Under the pieces are notes generated by a model that saw only the letters and a program-made list of their open reading frames with translations, was not told the DNA's origin and did no database searches. A program made the position numbers and the translations under genes. A stretch of 64,000 nucleotides of DNA from Flavobacteriales bacterium (GTDB taxonomy: Bacteria; Bacteroidota; Bacteroidia; Flavobacteriales_G; Salibacteraceae), in NCBI GenBank assembly GCA_003499525.1, contig DNTB01000069.1, forward strand, positions 76,913-140,912, written 5' to 3'. How positions within the stretch are numbered: the first letter of the stretch is position 1; each line of letters begins with the position of its first letter. Of the stretch, positions 56,331-64,000 are shown one piece after another.

Positions 56331-57134
56331 ATGAACCCCATTGTTTGTTTTACTGATTTTAGCGCGGTTGCTGATCAGGCAATGGATGCTGCTCTTCAGA
56401 TATCAGAGCGATGTCAGGCGGAGATGTACCTGGTTCATGCTACAGGTTCTATTAGTGATCTGAGTGAGATAGAGTCGGAGATGAACCTCCTTAAAAAGAC
56501 CCGGCGGGAGGGAGTAGGGAAGAACTCGTTCAAGCGAAAGACAATAGCTGTAGAAAAGATAGGCGACCTGAATAGAGAAGTGGAAAGACTCGGAGCCGGT
56601 ATGGTGATCATAGGATCCAGAGGCCGAAACAGAACTCGTGATGTATTCTTCGGGTCTACCACCAAAAGAGCAATTCTGAACATCGACAAACCAGTGCTCA
56701 TAATAAAAGAGAGTACGGATTTTGATCAGATAAATAATGTAGTCATAGCTTCCAGCTTTTTTCGAGAAACGCAAGCTCCATTTTCTTCGATAATACCCAT
56801 TATTGAGTCCTGTAATTTGAGTATTACACTGCTTAAGGTTATTACCCCTGAAAACTTCGAAACTTTTGGACAAAGCCAGTTTGCTATTCGTGATTTTGCA
56901 AAAAAAGTTGGGCTTAGCGACTATGACGTTCACATCAGGAATCACGATAAGCGGGAACTCGGAATAGAAGAGTTTATGAAGGATCGTGCCAACTCAATTC
57001 TTTTAGTTGGTACGCATGAAAAAGGCGCACTCTCTTCAGTTTTTTACGGGTCGAGTGCAGATCAGCTTTCAAAGCATATTAAACAGCCGGTTCTTTCGGT
57101 ACTCATTAAGAAAACAATACAAAAATCTCAATAA
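56331..57134 (+). CDS. Universal stress protein, tandem-domain
   Basis: This 267-residue protein has two UspA domains. The first holds the ATP-loop pattern GSRG-x9-GST (residues near 95-110). The second has GTHEKGALSSVFYGSS, which does not fit the G-x2-G-x9-G(S/T) spacing. Start VCFTDFSAVADQAMDAALQISERC is typical. It is the first of three Usp-type genes and lies 17 bp after the predicted promoter. Tandem Usp proteins bind nucleotide and rise under oxygen or nutrient limitation in many bacteria; the exact role here is unknown. Confidence 0.9.
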   Translation: MNPIVCFTDFSAVADQAMDAALQISERCQAEMYLVHATGSISDLSEIESEMNLLKKTRREGVGKNSFKRKTIAVEKIGDLNREVERLGAGMVIIGSRGRNRTRDVFFGSTTKRAILNIDKPVLIIKESTDFDQINNVVIASSFFRETQAPFSSIIPIIESCNLSITLLKVITPENFETFGQSQFAIRDFAKKVGLSDYDVHIRNHDKRELGIEEFMKDRANSILLVGTHEKGALSSVFYGSSADQLSKHIKQPVLSVLIKKTIQKSQ

Positions 57135-57934
57135 TGGCACTTAAAAGAATAATTATAGCTATAGATGAAAAAGTAAGTGGCCTAACATCAGTTCGGTTTG
57201 CCTTAAACTATTTTGGCGGCGATAAAAACAGAATTTCTATTCTCTGGTTAGGTAAACTACCGAATCAAAATGAACGAAGCAATGCTCCGGAAATGCAGAA
57301 TGCATCGGTTAAAATTGCGTCAATTCCTATGGAACAGCGTACTGCCATTTACAAGATCATCATGGAGGAGTATCCAGATTCTAAGGCACTTATTACCAGC
57401 GAAACACTCGACAATTTTACCAGGAAACAGTTGACTACCCTTTGTAGTTTTTCCGACATCTTACTTGCAACCTTTGAGGTTTTTGAAGACCATCTCTCTT
57501 CCATGTTTGCCAATTTCGTAGGAGGAAGGAAGTATAATAAGGTATGTTGCCCAAAGATTTTAATTTCAAAGGAGTTTGAATATCCCGAAAGCATTGTGCT
57601 GGTTAAAACCGACCAGATCAACACTATCGCAACCGTTAAACAGTTTTGTCACATATTTAATGAGCATTGCGCAGATGTAAACCTCAACTTACTCGATCTT
57701 CAGGATGATAATAGAACCTCGTCGGTCATTGAAACGCAAAGACTCCTGGTTGATTATCTTAAACAGCACTCTGCGCAACCTGCAATCTATACATATTCCG
57801 GTGAGGATGCCGAAAAACTGGCTTATATCCTGAACCTCACTAAAAATACCATTTGGGTAAGCCCGCTGGAAAGCATTGAAGAGCTAGAGCTTCATAATAT
57901 AGATGGTGTTCAAGAGGAATTTGAACCTTCCTAA
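57134..57934 (+). CDS. Divergent Usp-like protein
   Basis: This 266-residue protein begins RIIIAIDEKVSGLTSVRFALNYFGG, a Usp-like strand and helix, and shows a second half of similar size. Neither half keeps the G-x2-G-x9-G(S/T) nucleotide loop: the matching region reads SSMFANFVGGRKYNKVCCP. It probably has the fold but not ATP binding. The ATG overlaps the preceding stop (TAATG), so translation is coupled. I recognise no closer family. Confidence 0.7.
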   Translation: MALKRIIIAIDEKVSGLTSVRFALNYFGGDKNRISILWLGKLPNQNERSNAPEMQNASVKIASIPMEQRTAIYKIIMEEYPDSKALITSETLDNFTRKQLTTLCSFSDILLATFEVFEDHLSSMFANFVGGRKYNKVCCPKILISKEFEYPESIVLVKTDQINTIATVKQFCHIFNEHCADVNLNLLDLQDDNRTSSVIETQRLLVDYLKQHSAQPAIYTYSGEDAEKLAYILNLTKNTIWVSPLESIEELELHNIDGVQEEFEPS

Positions 57935-58078
57935 TCAATATCCTAACTTGCCACTTCCTCTGATTTCGGAAATAACTTAGTACTCAAAGTTTTGCTGAAA
58001 AGTTGTGTTAGATATTTTACAAATTGGTGAGGGGTCAACAAAAAGAATTAAGTAATTTTCAGTCTAATCTTGTATCTG

Positions 58079-58894
58079 ATGAAAATCCTTATTCCAACTG
58101 ATTTTACTGAAAATTCCAGAGCTGCCTATGCATACGCTGTAGAGCTTGCAAATCCGCATGAAGCGGAGTTTATCCTCATGAATTCCTATGAATCTCCAAA
58201 AACTTCTGGAGGAATGCTCGTTTCTATTGATGAAGTGCTGAAGAAAGATTCTAAAAATGGCTTAGCTCGAGAACTAGAATTTTTTCGGAGCACCTATGAT
58301 ACGGATGCAGTTAAAACAGTTTCGCGTTATGGATCAGTAGAAGACAGCATACGAAGAACCAATATCGAGGAAGGTGTGGATTTTGTAGTTATGGGTACTC
58401 ATGGCGCAACGGGCTTTAAAAGAGTTTTCATGGGTTCCAACACACAACGCGCTATTTCAAATTTAGAAAGGCCGGTTTTTGCGGTACCTTACGGATATGT
58501 TTTTAAACCCATTGAGAGAATTGCTCTTGCCATTGAACTGAAGCCAATAAAAAATCAAGCAGCCTTAGAACCATTAAAATACCTCATTGAAAGATTCGAT
58601 GCTCATCTTGATGTTCTTCATATCACTGATAAGGATCAAGATATTTCTCTTGAGGATGAAATCCGGAGGCTAAATCTTGGAGATTGGATTTTTGATAAGG
58701 ATTTTGATCTTCATGTCATCCAGCATGAAGATGTTAGGGATGCTGTTCTTGTTTTTCAGCAAACACATAGATCAGACTTAACGGTTTTTATACCTCGGCC
58801 AGCCGCTTTCTTTGACCGGTTATTCCACCGGAGTACTACAGCAAAGTTTTCTCACGAAACGAGGAGACCTCTGCTTGCCCTCAAAGACATTTAA
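58079..58894 (+). CDS. Universal stress protein
   Basis: This 271-residue protein starts KILIPTDFTENSRAAYAYAVELANPHEAEF and contains the complete nucleotide loop GTHG-x9-GS (near residue 105). A second, degenerate half follows. The ATG at 58079 is preferred to an in-frame TTG at 58070. It lies 144 bp after the previous gene, so it may have its own promoter; a complete one is not visible. Its stop touches the convergent crtZ stop. Confidence 0.9.
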   Translation: MKILIPTDFTENSRAAYAYAVELANPHEAEFILMNSYESPKTSGGMLVSIDEVLKKDSKNGLARELEFFRSTYDTDAVKTVSRYGSVEDSIRRTNIEEGVDFVVMGTHGATGFKRVFMGSNTQRAISNLERPVFAVPYGYVFKPIERIALAIELKPIKNQAALEPLKYLIERFDAHLDVLHITDKDQDISLEDEIRRLNLGDWIFDKDFDLHVIQHEDVRDAVLVFQQTHRSDLTVFIPRPAAFFDRLFHRSTTAKFSHETRRPLLALKDI

Positions 58895-59335
58895 TTACTG
58901 AATATCTTTTGGTGGCCAAAGCATTCCAAAATATCTTCCGTTTTCTTTCGTAAGAATTTTGTGGTGCAGCTTGTGTGCCTTTCGGATTTTACGCAAATAT
59001 TCGTTGTCAGAACGCCGAAACCATTTTAATCTTTGATGGATAAATACCTCGTGGATCAGGAAATATGCAATGCCGTAAACTGTAATTCCAATCCCAATCC
59101 AATATCCAATTCCAAACGAAGGTATTCCACTGATAATTAAGATAATACCGGGAACGGCAAAAAGCAAAAAGAAGTAATCATTTCGCTCGAAGAAGCCATA
59201 ATTCTCCTTTGTATGATGGTCTCTGTGTAAATGCCATAGAAAGCCGTGCATGATATATTTATGAGTAAACCACGCCACTCCTTCCATAATAATGAAGGTC
59301 ATAAGTACGATCCCGGCACTAACTGCCCAATGCAT
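58895..59335 (-). CDS. crtZ: Beta-carotene hydroxylase (CrtZ-like)
   Basis: This 146-residue membrane di-iron enzyme adds hydroxyls to beta-carotene rings, giving zeaxanthin. The histidine boxes are visible: HKYIMHG, HLHRDHH, FIHQR (in the loop) and HKLHHK. Four hydrophobic segments surround them. Length is typical of CrtZ and shorter than plant forms. It is last in the crtI-crtB-crtZ run, 4 bp after crtB. A lycopene cyclase (crtY), needed to make beta-carotene, is not in this window. Confidence 0.88.
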   Translation of the reverse strand: MHWAVSAGIVLMTFIIMEGVAWFTHKYIMHGFLWHLHRDHHTKENYGFFERNDYFFLLFAVPGIILIISGIPSFGIGYWIGIGITVYGIAYFLIHEVFIHQRLKWFRRSDNEYLRKIRKAHKLHHKILTKENGRYFGMLWPPKDIQ

Positions 59336-59339
59336 GTTG

Positions 59340-60176
59340 CTAAAGTAAGTTCATCTGGTGACGCAGCAAAGATTGAAACATCAAGCTCATTTTGGTAGCA
59401 TTGGGAATACGAATTCGCGTTTCCATTACCTCCTCGGGTTGAGTTTTACAAATCTTCTTGAATAGACGCTGGTAGTAAACATAGGCCAGATAAACACCTC
59501 TTCTGGAGCTTTTGGGTAAACTCCTAATTCCTTCAAGCGCCAACCTAAAGTCTTCTGCAATCTCCGCTTGTATGAGTTCTTTGTCTTTTTGGGTAAAGTG
59601 ATTGAGGTCTATTCCAGGAAAATAGGACCTTTCAAGACCTTCGAAATCAGCACGCAAGTCCCGCAGGAAATTCACTTTTTGAAAGGCAGCACCGAGTTTC
59701 CGAGCGGCTGGCACTAAATTGTCATACTGTTCTGTGTTCCCTTCGGCAAAAACACGCAAACACATTAGACCGACAGCCTCTGCTGAACCGAAAATGTAAT
59801 CTTCGTATTTATCTCTGCTATATACCTGATCATCAAGATCCATCTCCATACTGATCAAGAATTTGTCAATCAATTCCCATTCAATGTTGTAATCATGAAC
59901 CACTTGCTGAAACGCATTAAGTATCGGATTGAGACTAATTTTTTGCTCAATGGCGATTATAGTATCTTCTCGAAACCGGGCTATTAGATCTTCTTTGGGG
60001 TAGTCATGAAAAGTATCTACTATTTCATCAGCTATTCGAACGAACCCATAAATGGAGTAGATTGGTGTTCGAAACCTTTTCTCTAAAAAAAGTATTCCCA
60101 AAGAAAAACTAGTAGAATATGCTCGTGTGATATTCTTACTTGTTGTAGTTGATATTTGGTCAAATAGAGCTTTCAT
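59340..60176 (-). CDS. crtB: Phytoene synthase (CrtB)
   Basis: This 278-residue enzyme joins two geranylgeranyl diphosphates into phytoene. The two aspartate-rich motifs are visible: RIADEIVDTF (about residues 47-56) and NFLRDLRADFEGLERSYFPG. Squalene/phytoene synthase start YSTSFSLG is present. It is soluble or peripherally membrane bound. It sits 15 bp after crtI, so the operon order is crtI-crtB-crtZ. Confidence 0.94.
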   Translation of the reverse strand: MKALFDQISTTTSKNITRAYSTSFSLGILFLEKRFRTPIYSIYGFVRIADEIVDTFHDYPKEDLIARFREDTIIAIEQKISLNPILNAFQQVVHDYNIEWELIDKFLISMEMDLDDQVYSRDKYEDYIFGSAEAVGLMCLRVFAEGNTEQYDNLVPAARKLGAAFQKVNFLRDLRADFEGLERSYFPGIDLNHFTQKDKELIQAEIAEDFRLALEGIRSLPKSSRRGVYLAYVYYQRLFKKICKTQPEEVMETRIRIPNATKMSLMFQSLLRHQMNLL

Positions 60177-60191
60177 GATTTTTATATTGAT

Positions 60192-61658
60192 CTATTGATT
60201 GCGAATAAGTTTAGCCACTACTTCCCCCGATATAATGGAAGGAGGAACTCCAGGACCAGGTACTGTTATTTGTCCGGTATAATACAAGTTTTTGACCTTT
60301 TTACTCTGCATTTTTGGCTTTAATGGGCCAGTTTGGAGCAGTGTATTGGCCAGTCCGTAGGCATTTCCTTTGTAGGCGTTGTAGTCCTTCTCAAAATTTT
60401 TGACACTGTAAGATTTCTTGACCACCACATGATCACGGATGTCCTCACCAGTATGGGCTTCCAACCTTTTCATGATGATGTCATAATACTTCTCACGGAG
60501 GTCTTCCTCATCTGTTAATCCTGGAGCAATGGGCATGAGGAGGAATATATTCTCCATTCCTTCAGGCGCCACTTCAGGGTCGGTTTTGGATGGAACACAA
60601 GCATAAAAAAGAGGTTTAGATGGCCATTTGGGAGTCTTGTAAATCTCTATAGCATGTTCTTCAAGGCTTTCATCAAAGAACAGATTGTGGTGCTCAAGAT
60701 TCTGTATTTTTTTCTTGACCCCAAGATAGAAGAGTAAAGAACTGGGTGCAAAAACCCTCGAATCCCAATATTTCTCGCTGTATGTTCTGTGCTGAGGTGA
60801 GAGTAGATGTTGCTCTACGTGGTGATAATCAGTAGCTGCGATAACGGTATCACTTTTGAACTCATCGCCATTCATGCGGAGTCCAGTGACTTTTCCTTCC
60901 GAAATTTCAATTTTATCAATTGGAACATTAGTATGGATATGCACCCCCTGATCTCGTGCAATTTGTTCGAATGCTTTGATAACATTACCGAATCCGCCCA
61001 TAGGATAGTAAGTTCCCAATTTCAGACCAGCATAATTCATCAAACTGTAAAGCGCTGGAGTATCTTTTGGCATTGCCCCTAAAAATAGAATGGGGAACTC
61101 CATGAGAGAGATCAACTTTGGGTCTTTAAAATAGGACCGTACATGTTTGTCGAATCGTTGAAAAACCCTGTGTTTCAAGGTTCCAAGAATGACTTTAGAA
61201 TTCATGTATTCCATCAATGATTTCCCTGGTTTGTATACAAGATCATTAATGCCCAAGTCATATTTGACTTTAGCATCTTGCATGAAACGATCTAATTGAG
61301 CCGATGCTCCCGGTTCAATATTTTCAAATAATTCCTTCAAATTTTCATAACTCGAAGGAATATTTAAATAATCATCCTGTCCGAAATATACTCTGAATCC
61401 GGGTTCCAATAACTTCAAATCGTAGAAGTCTTTTGTGGTTTTCCCGAATTGGTTGTAAAAACGTTCAAAAACTTCGGGCATCCAGTACCACGATGGCCCC
61501 ATATCAAAGAGAAAACCGTTCTCTGAGAATTGGCGAGCTCTTCCCCCTGTGGTGCTGTTCTTCTCAAAAAGATTTACTTCGAATCCTTCTTTAGCCAGGA
61601 GAGCAGAAGAAGTTAAACCTGAGAATCCAGATCCTATTACGTTGACTGTCTTGTTCAC
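60192..61658 (-). CDS. crtI: Phytoene desaturase (CrtI)
   Basis: This 488-residue flavoenzyme converts phytoene to lycopene. The N-terminal FAD fold reads VNVIGSGFSGLTSSALLAKEG, then EKNSTTGGRARQF. The C-terminal CrtI signature is TGQITVPGPGVPPSIISGEVVA. The start is GTG at 61658, since a TAA lies in frame seven codons upstream and no ATG intervenes before the FAD motif. A perfect inverted repeat sits 28 bp upstream, after the regulator gene stop. Confidence 0.95.
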   Translation of the reverse strand: MNKTVNVIGSGFSGLTSSALLAKEGFEVNLFEKNSTTGGRARQFSENGFLFDMGPSWYWMPEVFERFYNQFGKTTKDFYDLKLLEPGFRVYFGQDDYLNIPSSYENLKELFENIEPGASAQLDRFMQDAKVKYDLGINDLVYKPGKSLMEYMNSKVILGTLKHRVFQRFDKHVRSYFKDPKLISLMEFPILFLGAMPKDTPALYSLMNYAGLKLGTYYPMGGFGNVIKAFEQIARDQGVHIHTNVPIDKIEISEGKVTGLRMNGDEFKSDTVIAATDYHHVEQHLLSPQHRTYSEKYWDSRVFAPSSLLFYLGVKKKIQNLEHHNLFFDESLEEHAIEIYKTPKWPSKPLFYACVPSKTDPEVAPEGMENIFLLMPIAPGLTDEEDLREKYYDIIMKRLEAHTGEDIRDHVVVKKSYSVKNFEKDYNAYKGNAYGLANTLLQTGPLKPKMQSKKVKNLYYTGQITVPGPGVPPSIISGEVVAKLIRNQ

Positions 61659-61685
61659 GGGGCTAATATAATCTGATTAACATCA

Positions 61686-61703
61686 TGTTTAATGTGTTAA
61701 ACA
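61686..61703 (-). promoter_or_regulatory. Perfect 18-bp inverted repeat upstream of crtI, candidate CarH/LitR-type operator
   Basis: TGTTTAA (61686-61692), four bases, then TTAAACA (61697-61703) are perfect inverse complements. The repeat lies in the 47-bp gap between the regulator stop and the crtI start. A -7-like TATATTAG follows at minus 61671-61664 after 19 bases, so the repeat overlaps the -33 region of a crtI promoter, where bound protein would block transcription. Confidence 0.5.
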
Positions 61704-61705
61704 AA

Positions 61706-62584
61706 TTATTGTTCGATCTTATTTAAGAATTCGTCGAGACTCTTGAGATATGCAACATTTTCGGGCCATTTAATCTTGTCGAGCAGGAAATCATTGCCTG
61801 CAACGTAGGCCTGCCTGCCTGTAAACCAGTAGGACAAATTGTCTACGTACTCCTGGGCATCTTCCACCCTTTGCATATGAACAAGGAAAGTTAAGAGGTT
61901 GTGTGGTTGATAAGCCGAAATGGTTTCACGCAAGCTATCTTCCGGTACTCTTTGACCTAAATAAACAAGAGCTTTGCCATTAGATCTCAACAAATAAGAA
62001 GAGAGCAAAAGCCCCACTTCATGATCTTCTTCCTGAGGAAGAAACAAAAGCCATTTTTCTTTATCATCTTGTATGATGGGAAGCCCGTCAATTGCAGTAA
62101 TTAGCTTTTGACGCAAAATATTGGATATGAAATGTTCCTGAGCCGGATTCATTTCATCCTTGCCCCACATCAGACCTGTTCTTCTGAGTACCGGATAAAC
62201 AATTCTTTTAAAGGTATCGTACACCCCATATTTTGTGATACAGGTTGTAAATGTTTTGTCGAAAACGGTCTCGTCAAACTCCATCCCTGAGGATATCATC
62301 CGGTTGACGTACAATTCTAATGCACTTTCTGTATTGGTGTTCTCAACCTGATCGAGGAATGCTCCGGTTTCTTCCGGAGTCATTTTGCTCACCTTCGAAA
62401 TTTTGATTCCATTGTTGACCAGCGTAACGGTGTTTAGAAGCCGTTTGACTTGATCATCATTGTAATATCTGATATTTGTGGAGGTACGCTGAGGTTCGAG
62501 CAATTTATAGCGCTGTTCCCATATACGAATCGTGTGAGCACGAACCCCCGACAATTTTTCTAAGTCTGCAATCGAATACTTCAT
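61706..62584 (-). CDS. MerR-family regulator with cobalamin-binding domain (CarH/LitR-like)
   Basis: This 292-residue regulator has an N-terminal MerR helix-turn-helix (YSIADLEKLSGVRAHTIRIWEQRYKLLEPQRT, RYYNDDQVKRLL), a helical linker and a B12-binding domain. The photosensor motif W-x9-EH is intact (Trp140 to Glu150-His151), as is the lower-ligand motif ExHxxG (Glu186, His188, Gly191). In Myxococcus and Thermus relatives, adenosylcobalamin-bound CarH represses carotenoid genes in the dark and light releases it. It lies directly upstream of crtI on the same strand, so light control of the crt operon is likely. Confidence 0.9.
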   Translation of the reverse strand: MKYSIADLEKLSGVRAHTIRIWEQRYKLLEPQRTSTNIRYYNDDQVKRLLNTVTLVNNGIKISKVSKMTPEETGAFLDQVENTNTESALELYVNRMISSGMEFDETVFDKTFTTCITKYGVYDTFKRIVYPVLRRTGLMWGKDEMNPAQEHFISNILRQKLITAIDGLPIIQDDKEKWLLFLPQEEDHEVGLLLSSYLLRSNGKALVYLGQRVPEDSLRETISAYQPHNLLTFLVHMQRVEDAQEYVDNLSYWFTGRQAYVAGNDFLLDKIKWPENVAYLKSLDEFLNKIEQ

Positions 62585-62693
62585 TCTGCTTGTTTAGCAA
62601 TTCGAAAATATAGTTCCACAAAAGTTATTTTGTTTGCTTAAATCCGAACTCTTTCAAAACTTTCATCATGAAAAAGTTCAACAATTCGACTTA

Positions 62694-63755
62694 TTAATGG
62701 CCAATAACAAGGCTTTGTTCGGCCAAAGGAGCGTTTGAGATGTCTTTTACAGAAATTTTGACATGAATGCCTTCGGGTAAATCCTGTATTTCCAGTATTC
62801 CGAAATTCTTCGATCCAATTAAAGGACTGATTCTGAATTGATTTGGTTCATCACTCACAGATTCATAGCTGTGAGTCATTCCGCTCGAGGTCACTTCATA
62901 AAGCGGATGAGGAAAACCTTTGGGCTGAATCCTGCTAATTTCCGCAATGTGCCGATCTCCGCTAAAAAGCAATAATGAAGGGTAATTGTTTTTCGCGATC
63001 AAGTCGAACAGACGCTGCCTTTCCTTTGGAAAATTTGCCCATTTTTCGAACCGATGCTCGGATGATATTATTTGTATGCTGCTGATAATCAAATGTATAT
63101 CAATGGTTGTATCTGCCAGTTTAGTATCTAACCAAACCCATTGTTCTTCTCCGAGGATGGTGCCAGAACTGTCGGGGTAGGGGATGTAGGTTTTTTTTAA
63201 AGATAGGGCCTTGTTGAGGTCATCCCGGAAGGAGCGGGTATCCAGAAGTATAACCTGAATGTCGATTGAGTCTTTGGTTTCAAAGTGATAAGCATCGTAT
63301 AATCCGGGCCTGTTCCAAATTTCACGGTTAGTGTCTACATCTAAAAAATCCAGAGCCAACAGTTTTTTTTCTTCTTGGTGTGGCCAGTTTTTTCCGCCAT
63401 CATTTATTCCATAGTCATGATCATCCCATGTTCCTACAATGACCGTCTGAGATCGAAGCAGGGTATAGGCTGAATCACTTTTTTGTTTGGCATAGGCCTG
63501 TCTCGTTGCATCTATATTCTCGGAATCCATGTAGATATTATCTCCCATCCAAATCCATACATCGGGATTATTGGCCAGTATTGCCGGCCAGGCTACCTGT
63601 GGAAGTTCCTGATTATTGCATGACCCAAAAGCGATGGTATAGGCATTCTCACTTTGATCGGCGATCTGGATTCGTGCTTTTGAATTGTTTGATTTATTGT
63701 CCGAATCGCAAGCCGTGAAAAGGAGTAAAAAGAATAGGGCATCTGAGATTTTCAT
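62694..63755 (-). CDS. PhoD-like phosphatase/phosphodiesterase lipoprotein
   Basis: This 353-residue exported lipoprotein has a lipobox LLFTAC (Cys16). The PhoD-type metallophosphatase motifs are AFGSCNNQ, WMGDNIYMDS (metal ligands), GTWDDHDYGINDGG and FSGDRHIAEISR. It is a calcium/iron-dependent family that cleaves phosphodiesters or phosphomonoesters outside the cytoplasm. It is compact and lacks the N-terminal domain of B. subtilis PhoD. The gene is single, 109 bp upstream of the carotenoid regulator on the same strand. Confidence 0.88.
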   Translation of the reverse strand: MKISDALFFLLLFTACDSDNKSNNSKARIQIADQSENAYTIAFGSCNNQELPQVAWPAILANNPDVWIWMGDNIYMDSENIDATRQAYAKQKSDSAYTLLRSQTVIVGTWDDHDYGINDGGKNWPHQEEKKLLALDFLDVDTNREIWNRPGLYDAYHFETKDSIDIQVILLDTRSFRDDLNKALSLKKTYIPYPDSSGTILGEEQWVWLDTKLADTTIDIHLIISSIQIISSEHRFEKWANFPKERQRLFDLIAKNNYPSLLLFSGDRHIAEISRIQPKGFPHPLYEVTSSGMTHSYESVSDEPNQFRISPLIGSKNFGILEIQDLPEGIHVKISVKDISNAPLAEQSLVIGH

Positions 63756-63885
63756 GCTCGAAATATCAGAATTGTACGTTAAAAGGAAACTTTATCCATG
63801 TTAAGATTTTCTACCTTCAGGCAAAAATTCTATTTGTTATAGGTTAGAGCTTCATTTAGGAAGAGAACTTATAGGCCGCAAAGAA

Positions 63886-63921
63886 AAAGGACGTCCGGAT
63901 AAAAAAACCTGGACGTCCTTT
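63886..63921 (-). terminator. Rho-independent terminator after tRNA-Pro
   Basis: On the minus strand AAAGGACGTCC (63921-63911) pairs with GGACGTCCTTT (63896-63886) and is followed by further T residues. The stem is 11 bp. The 3' end of tRNA-Pro is 5 bp upstream. Confidence 0.8.
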
Positions 63922-63925
63922 GCTG

Positions 63926-63999
63926 TCGGGGTGGCGGGATTTGAACCCACGACCCCTTCGTCCCGAACGAAGTACGCTACCGGACTGCGCTACACCCCG
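63926..63999 (-). tRNA. tRNA-Pro (anticodon CGG)
   Basis: On the minus strand a 74-base cloverleaf reads acceptor CGGGGTG with CACCCCG and discriminator A. The D arm is GCGCAGTCCGGTAGCG, the anticodon stem-loop CTTCGTTCGGGACGAAG has CGG, and the T arm contains GGGTTCAAATCCC. No CCA is encoded. Confidence 0.94.
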
Positions 64000-64000
64000 A

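Noticed and set aside
57935..58078. Crp-like repeat upstream of the third stress-protein gene
   Set aside because: TTGGT and GTCAA arms exist near 58020-58040 but the spacing (5 bases) does not fit Crp or Fnr sites.

Overview
This 64 kb window is chromosomal, gene-dense DNA from a member of the phylum Bacteroidota. The evidence is the fused SecDF, a type III glutamine synthetase, type IX secretion parts (PorE-like, PorP/SprF-like and a PKD-repeat protein with a type B sorting domain), Bacteroidota-specific families (DUF2851, DUF3467), and promoters of the TTG/TTTG-N19-TAnnTTTG type. The carotenoid genes and the T9SS parts suggest an aerobic, pigmented, Flavobacteriales- or Cytophagales-like organism, but the genus cannot be read from the sequence. 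No IS element, prophage, CRISPR array or clear pseudogene is visible.

Layout. 1-9.3 kb: edge-truncated DCC-family gene (minus strand), secDF, a Tat translocase subunit, a Na+/Ca2+ exchanger, glutamine synthetase III and a PorE-like envelope protein. 9.3-18.6 kb: purM-prfA-pyrF (overlapping), a DUF2851 gene, a PspC-domain gene directly abutting a K+ channel, an alanine symporter, a helix-hairpin-helix protein and an acyl-CoA dehydrogenase. 18.6-33.6 kb is the translation/transcription core: rpsU, xerC, hpf, four tRNAs (Thr, Tyr, Gly, Thr), tuf, tRNA-Trp, secE, nusG, rplK, rplA, rplJ, rplL, rpoB, rpoC and a DUF3467 gene. 33.6-42 kb: a patatin-barrel protein, a cysteine/cystathionine synthase-like enzyme, a LolC/E-type permease, a NamZ-type muramidase, bcp, recA and a TPR lipoprotein. 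42-47.6 kb: the PKD adhesin-like protein with its PorP partner. 48-51 kb: thrS-infC-rpmI-rplT, in which infC appears to start at a non-AUG codon. 51-58.9 kb: a TonB receptor, a threonine dehydratase-like enzyme, a hybrid kinase, and a Crp/Fnr regulator next to three universal-stress-type proteins. 58.9-62.6 kb: a carotenoid operon (crtI-crtB-crtZ) behind a MerR/B12-domain regulator. 62.7-64 kb: a PhoD-like lipoprotein and tRNA-Pro.

The most interesting signals are regulatory. A perfect inverted repeat (TGTTTAA-N4-TTAAACA) lies between the CarH/LitR-like regulator and crtI. A Crp-like repeat sits near -42 of the stress-protein operon. A 19-bp inverted repeat sits at the recA promoter. A compact three-way-junction RNA appears to be encoded inside the tRNA array. 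infC has a probable AUA start. I found no complete, wholly undescribed multi-gene system. The light/B12-controlled carotenoid locus and the Crp-stress-protein locus are the best candidates for coordinated systems.
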